From Longimicrobium sp. (GTDB taxonomy: Bacteria; Gemmatimonadota; Gemmatimonadetes; Longimicrobiales; Longimicrobiaceae), in contig DASVWD010000223.1 of assembly GCA_036389795.1 (NCBI GenBank), forward strand, positions 1-64,000: a stretch of DNA of 64,000 bases. The letters run 5' to 3'. Positions 11,348 to 20,297 of this stretch are shown in pieces. Positions within the stretch are counted from its first letter, which is position 1. Each line of letters starts with the position of its first letter. Under the pieces are notes generated by a model. The model was not told where the DNA came from. It saw only the letters and a list, made by a program, of their open reading frames with translations, and ran no database searches. The position numbers and the translations under genes were made by a program.

Positions 11348-12087
11348 TCCGCACCGTGTGGTTCGGGCTGACGGCGCTGGGGATGACGCTGTTCTGGGGC
11401 CCCGCCGTCCTCTTCGCCGCCGCGTTCGGACTCAGGGACGAAGACTGGTACATGGACGTGGTGCGGCTCTGGGCGCGCACGGTGATGCGGGCCAGCGGGT
11501 GCCGCGTCGTCCTCCACCACCCCGAGCGCGTGGCCCCGGGCGAGCCGCGGGTGATCGTGTCGAACCACGTCTCCTGGTTCGACGTGTTCGCGCTGGCGGC
11601 GTCGCTGCCGGGGCGCTTCCACTTCGTCGCCAAGAAGGAGCTGCTGAAGATCCCCGTCTTCGGCCCGGCGATGCGGGCGGCGGGACACATCACCATCGAC
11701 CGCTCCAACCGCGAGCGGGCGATCGAGAGCCTGAGGGAAGCGGGCGAGCGCATCCGCAGGAGCCCCGCCGTGGTGGTGGTCTACGCCGAGGGGACGCGCT
11801 CGCGCGACGGGCGGCTGCAGCCGTTCAAGAAGGGGGCGTTCATGCTGGCCATCGAGTCGCGCGTCCCCATCGTCCCCCTGGCCGTGGCGGGGAGCTACGA
11901 GATCATGCCCAAGGGGAGCTGGCGCATCCGCCCCAACACCATCCACCTGCACTTCCTGGAGCCCGTCCCCGCCGCCGAGGTGGCGGCCGCCGCGTCGCTG
12001 GGCGTGGAGCCGCTGATGGAGCGCGTCCGCATGGCCATCGCCTCCGTCGTCGGCGACCTCGAGCCGGCGCTGCCGCCCTCCCGTTGA
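11344..12087 (+). CDS. plsC: 1-acyl-sn-glycerol-3-phosphate acyltransferase (PlsC-like)
   Basis: 247 aa. A hydrophobic N-terminal segment (FGLTALGMTLFWGPAVLFAA) anchors it in the inner membrane. The acyltransferase motifs are NHVSWFD (HX4D catalytic pair), ITIDRSNRERAI, YAEGTRSRDG (motif III) and VPIVPLAV (motif IV). It makes phosphatidic acid in phospholipid synthesis. The GTG start at 11344 overlaps the thiL stop (GTGA). Confidence 0.92.
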   Translation: MIRTVWFGLTALGMTLFWGPAVLFAAAFGLRDEDWYMDVVRLWARTVMRASGCRVVLHHPERVAPGEPRVIVSNHVSWFDVFALAASLPGRFHFVAKKELLKIPVFGPAMRAAGHITIDRSNRERAIESLREAGERIRRSPAVVVVYAEGTRSRDGRLQPFKKGAFMLAIESRVPIVPLAVAGSYEIMPKGSWRIRPNTIHLHFLEPVPAAEVAAAASLGVEPLMERVRMAIASVVGDLEPALPPSR

Positions 12088-12170
12088 CTTGCCCTACCGG
12101 AAGGTCAAGTATTAACCAACGCAACCTCAATCGAGTCGTGGATTAGTTGCGTGCGGGGCCACGAATGGCA

Positions 12171-13148
12171 CTATTTAACGCCTGCTGGTGCCCCGGAGGA
12201 GGCGTGCACGACCGCCTCGATCTCAGCCGAGAACGACGCCATCGGCTCAAGCGGGAGCGCGAGCGCGACAGCGGCATCCTCTATCAACTGCCGCACTTGG
12301 TCTGGGACGGAGGCGTTTAGCGCATTCAAGACGCCAAGGGGCCCGCGCAGATGGTCGATGGTCGCCCCGCCGGCCAGCACCGGAAACAGTGGCCTTCGGG
12401 CGCCCCAGCGCGCGCCAAGCTCAAAGAGTACGTAAGCTGAACCGATGCTCGTCGGAGTAACAAGACCGACAAGGAGTTCGGCGCCAAACACCTCCGTTCG
12501 AAGAACATCGTTCGTGTCCGCCCCGGCGGGGAGACGGTAGCCGTCTATGCTAGTGCATCGGATTTTCCGGGCAGAGATCTTTAGTGCCTTCTCAAAGAGG
12601 CGGATCAGCGCGCGGGCAATCGCCTCGTCGGCACTGCTGTGGCTGATGAACAGGGTAAGTTCGGACACTACAGGAGCGATCGGAGTCTCATCCCCACTGT
12701 GCAGCCTAGCCTCGAACTCCGGGTCGTCGTGGACAAAGCGCAGGAAGTCGCGAACGAACGGCCGGAAAATCTGCCGCACGAACTCTGCCGTGTTCGCATC
12801 AGAATTATTTGCCACCCACAGGAACGTAGCGGAGAAATCCACCAGTCTAATTTGACCCGCAGCTATTCTCCGAATCAGTTCCACCTGAGCCGCAAGACGT
12901 TCCTCCGAATTGTGGGGGTAAGACAAATCCGCACTGCCGACCATTGAGCGCTGCGTCGACCTTTGGCGCTCATACCAAGAATCGAAATCAAATCTTGGCA
13001 GGCGGGCAACGACATCACCAAGGGGCGTCCCGGTGTGCAGCGTTGAGGCGAAGCGCCGAAGCGCATCCGGAAGCGTTTTCGCATTCGCCCTGGACACATC
13101 GTCCGAATAGTCTTGGAAGTCGCGCAGCGCCCGTCGATAGGTATTCAT
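12171..13148 (-). CDS. TIR-domain protein, candidate defence effector
   Basis: 325 aa. Residues 1 to about 160 are a helical domain with no clear family (VDFSATFLWVANNSDAN, FVRDFLRFVHDD). Residues about 165-290 form a TIR domain: LTLFISHSSADEAIARAL opens it, IDGYRLPAGADTNDVL is the middle, and GSAYVLFELGARWG contains the probable catalytic Glu243. Bacterial TIR proteins often degrade NAD+ or make signalling derivatives during phage infection; that role is inferred. The gene begins one base after the stop of the small upstream partner (TGATATG). Base composition is lower in GC than plsC and the genes to the right, consistent with acquisition. Confidence 0.8.
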   Translation of the reverse strand: MNTYRRALRDFQDYSDDVSRANAKTLPDALRRFASTLHTGTPLGDVVARLPRFDFDSWYERQRSTQRSMVGSADLSYPHNSEERLAAQVELIRRIAAGQIRLVDFSATFLWVANNSDANTAEFVRQIFRPFVRDFLRFVHDDPEFEARLHSGDETPIAPVVSELTLFISHSSADEAIARALIRLFEKALKISARKIRCTSIDGYRLPAGADTNDVLRTEVFGAELLVGLVTPTSIGSAYVLFELGARWGARRPLFPVLAGGATIDHLRGPLGVLNALNASVPDQVRQLIEDAAVALALPLEPMASFSAEIEAVVHASSGAPAGVK

Positions 13149-13149
13149 A

Positions 13150-13473
13150 TCACCCGAGCTCCAGTCGACGCATCACCCATTCGTCTGCTGCAGCAGCCAT
13201 CATCTCCTTCCAAGATGGAAAGCGGGTTCGCTCACGGACGAACGTGTCCCAAGCTTCGTCCGGGATTGCATTGAAGCTCTCGATGGAACTCACGTTGAAG
13301 CCGCTAGCGGCGAACATCGCCTCAGCCGATTGGAAATCGGTGTGCCGCAACATGAACTCGTCCGAAAAGAATTCGCTCACTGGGATCTCATGCTGGCCAT
13401 CCAATAGTTCAACCCGCCGTCGGAGGTTACGAATCTCTCTTAATGCATCGTCAAAACTCACCTTCGCCTCCAT
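13150..13473 (-). CDS. Small partner protein of the TIR gene, unknown function
   Basis: 107 aa, not recognised. The N-terminal 30 residues (DDALREIRNLRRRVELLDG) look like a short amphipathic or coiled-coil helix; the rest is acidic and aromatic (SEFFSDEF, WKEMMAAAADEWVMRRL). No transmembrane segment or signal peptide is present. It lies immediately upstream of the TIR gene with a 1-nt gap, so the two form one transcript. It could be a sensor, an inhibitor or an assembly partner; nothing in the sequence decides. Confidence 0.6.
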   Translation of the reverse strand: MEAKVSFDDALREIRNLRRRVELLDGQHEIPVSEFFSDEFMLRHTDFQSAEAMFAASGFNVSSIESFNAIPDEAWDTFVRERTRFPSWKEMMAAAADEWVMRRLELG

Positions 13474-13755
13474 TCTGCTTGAATTTTGCCACTCACTTCC
13501 GCGGTGAATCTAGAGTCGCGCTCACTAATTATAGAGTCTATCACAGCCGGGCGCACCATTCGTTCAGGTCGTTCGCCGCCTACCTGACCAGTTCGTTGGG
13601 CATTGAAACGGAAAACGAACGCATGATACGGTCGGGAGCTAACAGACCAGATTTCGTTGGCGTCAGAGACATTCTTTCCTTCCGTAATCCGCACTCATCC
13701 CTTCGGAGCCGTTCTTGCAACGCCCCGCCCGCCGGAGTCGGCGAGGAGGAGAGCG

Positions 13756-14475
13756 ATGTTCCCGTTTCCTTCCCCCGGGCAGGGGCGGCGCTTCCACGAC
13801 CGCCACGACGCGGGGCGGCGCTTGGCGGAGCGCCTGCGCGTGTACGCGGGGCGGCCGAACGTGCTGGTGCTGGCGCTGCCGCGCGGCGGGGTGCCGGTGG
13901 CGTACGAGGTGGCCCGCGCGCTCGGGGCGCCGCTCGACGTGTTCCTGGTGCGCAAGCTGGGCGTGCCCGGCCACGAGGAGCTGGCCATGGGCGCCATCGC
14001 CAGCGGCGGGGTGCGCGTGCTCAACGAGCGCGTGGTGAGCCAGCTGCGCGTCCCTCCCCAGGTGATCGACCGCGTGGCGGCGGCCGAGGAGCGCGAGCTC
14101 GTCCGCCGCGAGCGCGCCTACCGCGGCGACCGGCCGCCCCCGCGCGTGGAGGGGTGCGACGTGATCCTGGTGGACGACGGGCTGGCCACCGGCGCCAGCA
14201 TGCGCGCGGCGGCGGCCGCGCTCCGGGCGCAGGGGCCGCGGCGCGTGGTGATCGCCGTCCCCGTGGCGGCGGCCGAGACGTGCGAGGAGTTCCGCGGCGA
14301 GGTGGACGAGATCGTCTGCGACCTCACCCCCGACCCGTTCTACGCCGTGGGGCTCTGGTACGAGGACTTCTCGCAGACCACCGACGACGAGGTGCGCGAG
14401 CTGCTGGCCGCCGCCGGGGGCGGGCGGCCCGGGCACGCCGCGGGCGAGGGCGCCTCGGCCGGGCGGGAGGGGTGA
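13756..14475 (+). CDS. Phosphoribosyltransferase-family protein
   Basis: 239 aa. The PRPP-binding loop is [17 protein letters not shown], and the N-terminal part has [15 protein letters not shown] and [16 protein letters not shown], both typical of the family often annotated as predicted phosphoribosyltransferases. The ATG at 13756 follows GGAGGA at 13745-13750; a longer frame begins upstream in AT-rich sequence and is not preferred. It is followed 10 bp later by an alpha/beta hydrolase. In other bacteria the two domains occur fused as one protein, which supports a shared function, although the substrate is not known. Confidence 0.88.
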   Translation: MFPFPSPGQGRRFHDRHDAGRRLAERLRVYAGRPNVLVLALPRGGVPVAYEVARALGAPLDVFLVRKLGVPGHEELAMGAIASGGVRVLNERVVSQLRVPPQVIDRVAAAEERELVRRERAYRGDRPPPRVEGCDVILVDDGLATGASMRAAAAALRAQGPRRVVIAVPVAAAETCEEFRGEVDEIVCDLTPDPFYAVGLWYEDFSQTTDDEVRELLAAAGGGRPGHAAGEGASAGREG

Positions 14476-14485
14476 AGGAGGGGCG

Positions 14486-15172
14486 ATGGACACGGCGCGG
14501 ACGGAGCACGGCGAAGAGCTGGTGCGGGTGGCGGCCGGGCGGGTGAGCCTGGAGGGGAGCCTGGGCGTGCCGGCCGGCGCGCGCGGGGTGGTGCTCTTCG
14601 CGCACGGCAGCGGGAGCAGCCGCCACAGCTCCCGCAACCGCTACGTGGCCGGCGAGCTGCGCGGCGCCGGGCTGGGGACGCTGCTCATCGACCTGCTCAC
14701 CCCGCACGAGGAGGCGGTGGACGCGCGCACCGCCCACCTGCGCTTCGACATCGACCTGCTGGCCAACCGGCTGGTGGGCGCCCTCCGCTGGCTGGGCGCC
14801 GACCCGCGCACGCAGGGGCTCCCCGTGGGCCTCTTCGGCGCCAGCACGGGGGGCGGGGCGGCGCTGGTGGCCGCGGCGGCGCGGGCGAACGAGGTGGGCG
14901 CGGTGGTCTCGCGCGGCGGGCGCCCCGACCTGGCGGGCAGGGCCCTTCCCGAGGTGCGCGCCCCCACCCTCCTGGTGGTCGGCGGCGACGACGTGCCGGT
15001 GATCCGCCTGAACGAGCAGGCGTACGCCCAGCTGCGCTGCGAGAAGCGGATGGAGATCGTCCCCGGCGCCAGCCATCTCTTCGAGGAGCCCGGCACCCTG
15101 GAGCGGGTCGCCGAGCTCGCCACCGCCTGGTTCGTCCGCCACCTGGGCACCGGGATCCTGAGAACCGCATAG
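14486..15172 (+). CDS. Alpha/beta hydrolase, dienelactone hydrolase-like
   Basis: 228 aa. The fold's landmarks are VVLFAHGSGSSRHSSRN (oxyanion-hole strand), VGLFGASTGGGAALVAAA (nucleophile elbow G-A-S-T-G), VVGGDDVPVI (acid strand) and VPGASHLFEEPG (catalytic His). No signal peptide, so it is cytoplasmic. It is paired with the phosphoribosyltransferase immediately upstream. Substrate unknown. Confidence 0.88.
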   Translation: MDTARTEHGEELVRVAAGRVSLEGSLGVPAGARGVVLFAHGSGSSRHSSRNRYVAGELRGAGLGTLLIDLLTPHEEAVDARTAHLRFDIDLLANRLVGALRWLGADPRTQGLPVGLFGASTGGGAALVAAAARANEVGAVVSRGGRPDLAGRALPEVRAPTLLVVGGDDVPVIRLNEQAYAQLRCEKRMEIVPGASHLFEEPGTLERVAELATAWFVRHLGTGILRTA

Positions 15173-15173
15173 C

Positions 15174-15254
15174 CTCACGCAGAGGAAGCAGAGGTAGCGG
15201 AGAGGATCGCGGCCAGCGACGAGCTCTCCGCCGACTCCGCTGACTCTGTGTGAA
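15174..15254. repeat. Long imperfect hairpin of GCAGAGGAAGCAGAGG words
   Basis: Runs from TCACGCAGAGGAAGCAGAGG to CTGACTCTGTGTGA. The arms are complementary in a word-by-word, imperfect way, and the spacing suggests a long RNA hairpin just after the hydrolase stop codon. A second member lies at 22684-22773. Confidence 0.7.
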
Positions 15255-15314
15255 ACAAGTGGTTGTCCTTGGGTCTTCCAGGGGGAGGCACGATCCCTGC
15301 CCGGGAGCCGGCGC

Positions 15315-16244
15315 ATGCGCGTGCGAGCCTTCGTCTTCTGCGTTTCGATCCTCACCGCCGCGGGGTGCGGCGGCGGGGGCGGGACGGTCACCCTCCGCGG
15401 CGACTTCCCCGCCTCGGAGTCCGCGCCCACCAGCGTGGTGGCGGTGGAGGCGGAGCAGGAGGCCGAGGTCGCGAACGGCGGCTTCGAGATCGCCGGGCTC
15501 ACGCCGGGGCCCGTCACCCTGCGCCTGGTGCGCGAGGGCGAGACGCTGGGCACGCTGGCCGTCGGCAACCTCCCCGGGGGCTCCGTCCTGGCGCTGCGCG
15601 GGCTGCGGGTGGACCCCGCGACGCGGCGCGCCTTCCCGGCGGCGGTGGAGGTCGACGGCCCCGGGCTGGTGCGGATCAACGGCCTGCGCATGGGCCCCGC
15701 CGGCGCGCTCCCCGACGAGGTGGACGAGCGAGGCGTGGTGCTCGCGACCTCGATGGGCAGCGGCATCTTCCTGCTGCGGCCCGACGACGCCGACCTCCCC
15801 GACCTGCGCGTGCTGATCTCCCCCGCCGCCGAGGCGCTCACCCCCGACGGCGACCCCGTGGCCGTCGAGGGGCTGGCCGCGGGCGACTCGGTGCGCGTCG
15901 AGGGCCGCACCGACAGCGGCATCGTTGTCGCCACCCGCCTCACCGTTCCCCGCCACCTGGCGATCGCGGAGTCCGGCGCGCCCGGCGGGGAGGGAGTCGT
16001 CTCCGCCGCGTCCGGCGGCGATGGGTCCTCGTCCGGCGAGTCCGGCGGCGGTAACGGCGGAGATAGTGGGGACGATGGATCGGACGGCGGGGACGGCGGC
16101 GGGTCGGCGGAGCCCGCGCGCAGGGTGCCGGTGGCGCTCCCGCGCGCGATCCGCGAGCGCGGCGGGGGCGGGGGCGAGCGGGGGAAGGCGCGCGGCCGCG
16201 GCGCCGACAAGCCCCACGGCGGGGGGAAGAAGCCGAAGGGGTGA
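15315..16244 (+). CDS. Lipoprotein with Gly/Ser-rich tail, unknown function
   Basis: 309 aa. The N-terminus MRVRAFVFCVSILTAAGC has a signal sequence and a lipobox ending at about Cys18. Residues 20-110 look like a beta-rich carbohydrate-binding or Ig-like fold (VTLRGDFPASE, FEIAGLTPGPVTLRLV). Residues 110-220 resemble the repeated small beta domains of DUF5666-type proteins (VAVEGLAAGDSVRVEG). The final 90 residues are low-complexity Gly/Ser/Asp, then Arg/Lys-rich, which suggests a disordered or surface-binding tail. No close family recognised. Confidence 0.75.
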   Translation: MRVRAFVFCVSILTAAGCGGGGGTVTLRGDFPASESAPTSVVAVEAEQEAEVANGGFEIAGLTPGPVTLRLVREGETLGTLAVGNLPGGSVLALRGLRVDPATRRAFPAAVEVDGPGLVRINGLRMGPAGALPDEVDERGVVLATSMGSGIFLLRPDDADLPDLRVLISPAAEALTPDGDPVAVEGLAAGDSVRVEGRTDSGIVVATRLTVPRHLAIAESGAPGGEGVVSAASGGDGSSSGESGGGNGGDSGDDGSDGGDGGGSAEPARRVPVALPRAIRERGGGGGERGKARGRGADKPHGGGKKPKG

Positions 16245-16269
16245 GAGGGCGAGGGACAAAGGGGGCAAG

Positions 16270-16324
16270 GGCGGCTGAAGCCGCGGCAACAAAGGCAGAA
16301 AGCCTCGCAAACCCCGCGAGGCTT
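16270..16324 (+). repeat. 55-bp dispersed intergenic repeat, copy 1
   Basis: GGCGGCTGAAGCCGC, then GGCAACAA, then a hairpin AAGCCTCGC...GCGAGGCTT. The same element occurs inverted at 33488-33542. Confidence 0.75.
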
Positions 16325-16386
16325 CACTTCGACTTCAACCGCACCCACGGGCGGCCGCCTCTTCGCGGCACGACGCCGCGGTTCCC

Positions 16387-16415
16387 AGGCACTGGGCACT
16401 GGGCACTGGGCACTG
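16387..16415. repeat. Tandem GGCACTG words
   Basis: Four near-perfect heptamer units (GGCACTG) in a row between the lipoprotein and the first glycosyltransferase gene. Confidence 0.7.
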
Positions 16416-16482
16416 CTTTCCCATCCGCCCCCGGAAAGCTACCTTCCCACCCGCACCGCTCCACCCCGTCCCGCCGCCCGCG

Positions 16483-18234
16483 ATGGCTCGCCGCGACAAG
16501 CCCGCAGCACGCAAGGACAAGAAGCGCCGCCCCCCGGCCGGCGCCGCGCCGGCGGTCGCGCCCGCGCCGGTCGTCACCGTGCCGGCGCCCGCCGGGGCGG
16601 AGCTGCGCTCGTGGCACCACGGCTGGCGCATCCCCGCCGCGCTGGTGCTCCTGCACGTCGTCCTCGCCCTGCTCTCGTTCGTCCCCGCGCCCCACACCGG
16701 CGGCGACAACGCCGCGTACGCCTCCCTCGCCCGTGCGCTGCTGGAGGGGCGCGGCTACGTGGAGCTGTGGGACCCGGCCGTGCGCCCCCACACCCAGTTC
16801 CCCCCCGTCTTCCCCGCCCTCCTGGCGCTGGGCTCGCTGGTGGGGCTCGAGTGGTGGGTGGGCGCCAAGCTGATCGTGGTGGCGTTCTCGGCCCTGGCCG
16901 TCCTCTTCACCTACCTGTGGCTCAGGCGCGAGACCACGCCGGGCGTCGCGATCTCGGCGGGGCTCTTCGTGGCGTTCAGCCCCGGCGTGCTGGAGCTGAG
17001 CCACTGGGAGCTCTCCGACGTCCCGTTCTGGGCCTTCACCATGCTGGCGCTCTGGGCGTTCGCGCACTTCGAGGAGCGCCCGCTCGTCCCCGGCGGCCCG
17101 GGCGCGGACGCGGGAGCGGCGCCCAGGCTCGACGCCCGCTGGATCGCGGTGGCCACCGGGGCGACGGCGCTGGCGTACCTCACCCGCTCGGCAGGGCTGC
17201 CGCTGCTGCTGGCCGGCGCCGCCTGGCTGGCGTGGCGGCGGCGCTGGCGCGCGCTGGGAGTGTTCGGGGCGGTGGCCGGCGGGCTCGCCCTCGCCTGGTG
17301 GCTGCGCGGCGAGCTGGCCGGCGGCTCCGGATACCTGTCGTCCTTCTGGGCCGTGGACCCCTACACCCCCAGCAAGGGGACCATCGGCATCGCGGGGCTC
17401 TTCCCCCGGATGGCGGCCAACGGGTGGAAGTACGTGAGCGGCCACCTGCCGCTGCTCACCGTCAACAGCCGCTTCGTGGGGAAGCTGGTGGCGCTGGCGC
17501 TGATCGGGCTGGGGATCACGGGGTGGGCGCGGCGGCTCCGGCGCGCGGGCGTGGTGGAGCTCTGGGTGCCGCTGTACGTGGGGATGACGCTGGTGTGGCC
17601 CGAGACCTGGTCGGGCGAGCGCTTCGTGCTGCCGCTGCTGCCGGTGCTGCTGCTCTACACCGGCGAGGCGCTGCGCGACCTGCCGCCGAAGACCGACGCC
17701 GGGGCGATGGTGGCGCTGGGCGCGGCGGCGATCCTGTACGGCTTCTCGGTCCCCGGCCTGGTGAAGGAGGTGCGCCGCGGCACCGCGTGCACGGCCGCGT
17801 ACCTGCGCGGCGACGAGTTCGCGTGCACCCCCGCCCCCTGGCGCGACTTCCTCTCCCTGGCCCGGCTCACCCGCGACCGGCTCCCCGAAGGCAGCGTGGT
17901 GGTCTCGCGCAAGCCGACGCTCTTCTACGCCTTCTCGGGCTACCCGGGCCGCGTCTACCCGCTGAGCGCCGACCCCGACACCTTCTTCCGGGCCGCGCGC
18001 GAGGCGAGGGCCACGCACGTGGCGGTGGACGGCCTGGTGGACCTGACGCCGCGCTACCTGCGCCCCGCGGTGCTCGCCCGGGCCGAGCGCTTCTGCTGGA
18101 TGCCGGAGTTCCGGCTGCAGACCGCCTTCATGATGCGCATCCTGCCCGGCGGCGGCAGGCGCGCGCCCGACGGAGGTCCGCCCCCCTGCCAGCCCGGCGG
18201 ACGGCCGCCCGCTCCGCTGCCGGTGAGAAGATAG
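16483..18234 (+). CDS. Glycosyltransferase family 39-like polytopic membrane protein
   Basis: 583 aa. A basic, Pro/Ala-rich cytoplasmic tail (MARRDKPAARKDKKRR) precedes many hydrophobic segments. The first loop has PHTGGDNAAYASLARALLEGRGY, the acidic periplasmic signature of PMT/ArnT-like GT-C enzymes, followed by QFPPVFPALL and LSHWELSDVPFWAF. Such enzymes transfer sugars from a polyprenyl-phosphate donor outside the membrane. Its C-terminal soluble part contains VVVSRKPTLFYAFSGYPGR. The next gene (18541-20226) is a clear tandem paralogue. Substrate unknown. Confidence 0.82.
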   Translation: MARRDKPAARKDKKRRPPAGAAPAVAPAPVVTVPAPAGAELRSWHHGWRIPAALVLLHVVLALLSFVPAPHTGGDNAAYASLARALLEGRGYVELWDPAVRPHTQFPPVFPALLALGSLVGLEWWVGAKLIVVAFSALAVLFTYLWLRRETTPGVAISAGLFVAFSPGVLELSHWELSDVPFWAFTMLALWAFAHFEERPLVPGGPGADAGAAPRLDARWIAVATGATALAYLTRSAGLPLLLAGAAWLAWRRRWRALGVFGAVAGGLALAWWLRGELAGGSGYLSSFWAVDPYTPSKGTIGIAGLFPRMAANGWKYVSGHLPLLTVNSRFVGKLVALALIGLGITGWARRLRRAGVVELWVPLYVGMTLVWPETWSGERFVLPLLPVLLLYTGEALRDLPPKTDAGAMVALGAAAILYGFSVPGLVKEVRRGTACTAAYLRGDEFACTPAPWRDFLSLARLTRDRLPEGSVVVSRKPTLFYAFSGYPGRVYPLSADPDTFFRAAREARATHVAVDGLVDLTPRYLRPAVLARAERFCWMPEFRLQTAFMMRILPGGGRRAPDGGPPPCQPGGRPPAPLPVRR

Positions 18235-18235
18235 T

Positions 18236-18309
18236 CCTTAGTGCTTAGTCCTTAGTGCTTAGTCCTTAGTCCTGAGTTCTAAGGACTAAAACACTAAGCA
18301 CTTAGGACT
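18236..18309. repeat. Long imperfect hairpin of CTTAGTGCTTAGTCC words
   Basis: Starts 2 nt after the stop codon of the upstream glycosyltransferase. The left arm repeats AGTCCTTAGTGCTTAGTCC; the right arm is GGACTAAAACACTAAGCACT. It is probably a strong RNA hairpin between the tandem paralogues. Confidence 0.75.
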
Positions 18310-18434
18310 CAGCGCTTCGGGTTCGGGCGTGTCCCTCCGCTGCGCTCCGGGCCGGGCTGCGCGCATCCCTCACGCAACTGCAGGGACAGGGGACAGCCGG
18401 CAAGGACCCGCCTCTGCGCTGATCCCGTCGAGTA

Positions 18435-18495
18435 CCCTCTCCCGAAGTTGGGAGAGGGTGGACGCCCTGAGGCGGCCGGGTGAGGGCCCCCGCCG
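18435..18495. repeat. CCCTCTCCC/GGGAGAGGG hairpin repeat
   Basis: CCCTCTCCCGAAGTTGGGAG forms a hairpin with GGGAGAGGG and is followed by GGTGAGGGCCCC. A related copy lies at 30768-30833. It belongs to a hairpin type that is widespread in bacterial intergenic DNA. Confidence 0.6.
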
Positions 18496-18540
18496 CCGCG
18501 CCGAACGTCGCACCCCGCACTCCCGACGCCGCCGCCGCCC

Positions 18541-20226
18541 GTGACGCACCCACGGTCCCGCCTCCGCAGGCACCCCGCCGCCCCGCGCCCCGCGCCCGCC
18601 GCCGGGGCGGCCGGCGCGCGCGCGGCGCGGCTGCGGATCGACCGCTGGTGGGTGCCGGCGCTGCTGGCGGCGCTGCACGTGGGGCTGGCGCTCCTGGCGT
18701 TCGTCCCCGCGCCGCACCCGGGGGGCGACAACGCCGTTTACCTCGCGCTCGCCCGCTCGCTCCTGGCCGGCGAGGGCTACCGCGACCTGTACGCCCCCGG
18801 CGCTCCCGCGCACGTGCAGTTCCCCCCCGGGTTCCCGGCGCTCCTGGCCGCGGGCCTCGCGCTGGGGCTCAGGGCCTGGGCGGGGATCAAGCTGGTGGTC
18901 GTCGCGGCGTCCGCGGCCGCGGTGGCGCTCACCTGGGCGTGGGCGCGGCGGCGCGGCGGCCCCCGCGCGGCGCTCGCCGCCGCCTTCCTCGTCGCGGTGA
19001 GCCCGGGCGTGCTGGAGCTGAGCCACTGGGAGCTCTCCGACGTGCCGTTCTGGGCGCTCACCATGGCGGCGCTGCTGGGGTGGGAGCGGCTGGGGAGGGG
19101 GAGGACGCGCCGCCTGGTCTTCGCCTCGCTCGCGACCGCGGCCGCGTACCTCACGCGCTCGGCAGGGCTGCCGCTGCTGGGGGCGGCGGCGCTCTGGCTG
19201 GCGTGGCGGCGGCGCTGGAAGCAGCTCGGCCTCTACCTGCTGGCGACGGTCCCGCCCGCCGCCGCCTGGTGGCTGTGGACGCGGGCGCAGCGCAGCTACC
19301 TCGAAGCGTTCTGGTCCGCGAACCCGTACGCGCCCGGCGGGGGGGCACTGACCCTCTCCGGCGTATTCGGGCGGATCGTGGAGAACCTGGGGCTCTACCT
19401 GGGCCGCCTCTTCCCCACCCTGCTCTGGGGCTCGGCGGGCACCCTCTTCGTCGTCCTGGGCGGCGCGGTGGCGGCGCTTGCGCTCTACGGCTGGGCGCGG
19501 CACCTGCGCCGGCCGGGCGTCGCCGAGGCCTGGTTCCCGCTCTACGCCGGCATGCTCCTGCTCTGGACCCCGCAGTGGGCCGGCGAGCGCCTGGCGCTCC
19601 CCCTCCTCCCGCTGGTCCTCCTCTACGCGGGCGAAGGCGTCGTGGCGCTCGCGCGGCTCATGCGGGCGGCCTCGCCCCGCGCGGTGGCGACCGCCGCGGC
19701 CGCCGTCTTCGCGCTGGCGTGCGCACCGGGGCTCGCGGCGAAGGTGGGCGCGGGGTCGGCGTGCACGCGCGCGTACCTGGACGGCGACGCCTACGCGTGT
19801 CTCTCCGCCGAGTGGCACGACTTCTTTGCGATGGCCGAGGTCGCGCGGGACCGGCTGCCGGACGGCGCGGTGGTGGTCTCGCGCAAGCCGGCGCTCTTCC
19901 ACGCCGAGTCCGGCCTGCGCGGGCGCACCTTCCCGCTGGCGCGCGACCCCGGCGCCTTCTTCCGCGCGGCGGAGGAGGCCGGCGCCCGCTACGTGGTGCT
20001 CGACTACCTGGACGAAGTCTCCACGCAGTACCTCACCCCGATCCTGATCCGCCGCCCGCGGGCGTTCTGCGTGATCGAGGCGCTGGGCCCCGAGCGCGCG
20101 GTGCTCTTCGGCATCGCCCCCGGCGCCGCGCGGATGCCCGACCAGCGCGCCGACCCCGGCGCGGCGGAGGTGGACGTCGGCTTCAAGCCGTGCGGGCGGG
20201 AGTACCTGCGAACCGAAGTGCGTTAG
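18541..20226 (+). CDS. Glycosyltransferase family 39-like membrane protein, tandem paralogue
   Basis: 561 aa from a GTG start; the frame is continuous, but no good ribosome-binding sequence is visible, so the start may be off by some codons. It shares blocks with the upstream gene: PAPHPGGDNAVYLALARSLL, QFPPGFPALLAAG, LSHWELSDVPFWAL, AAYLTRSAGLPLL and VVVSRKPALFHAESGLRGR. The conserved acidic periplasmic loop and multiple membrane spans mark a GT-C-type enzyme using a lipid-linked sugar. The pair probably arose by tandem duplication. Confidence 0.82.
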   Translation: MTHPRSRLRRHPAAPRPAPAAGAAGARAARLRIDRWWVPALLAALHVGLALLAFVPAPHPGGDNAVYLALARSLLAGEGYRDLYAPGAPAHVQFPPGFPALLAAGLALGLRAWAGIKLVVVAASAAAVALTWAWARRRGGPRAALAAAFLVAVSPGVLELSHWELSDVPFWALTMAALLGWERLGRGRTRRLVFASLATAAAYLTRSAGLPLLGAAALWLAWRRRWKQLGLYLLATVPPAAAWWLWTRAQRSYLEAFWSANPYAPGGGALTLSGVFGRIVENLGLYLGRLFPTLLWGSAGTLFVVLGGAVAALALYGWARHLRRPGVAEAWFPLYAGMLLLWTPQWAGERLALPLLPLVLLYAGEGVVALARLMRAASPRAVATAAAAVFALACAPGLAAKVGAGSACTRAYLDGDAYACLSAEWHDFFAMAEVARDRLPDGAVVVSRKPALFHAESGLRGRTFPLARDPGAFFRAAEEAGARYVVLDYLDEVSTQYLTPILIRRPRAFCVIEALGPERAVLFGIAPGAARMPDQRADPGAAEVDVGFKPCGREYLRTEVR

Positions 20227-20293
20227 TACGTGAGTGCGGAAGTGCGTAACTGCTGCGTCCCAACGCACTCACGCACACGCACTCACGCACTTT
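20215..20293. repeat. Long imperfect hairpin of GTGCGTGAG words
   Basis: Spans the end of the second glycosyltransferase gene and stops 5 nt before the convergent kinase stop codon. Arms: GAAGTGCGTTAGTACGTGAG and CTCACGCACACGCACTCACG. It probably acts as a bidirectional terminator between convergent genes. Confidence 0.7.
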
Positions 20294-20297
20294 CTTC

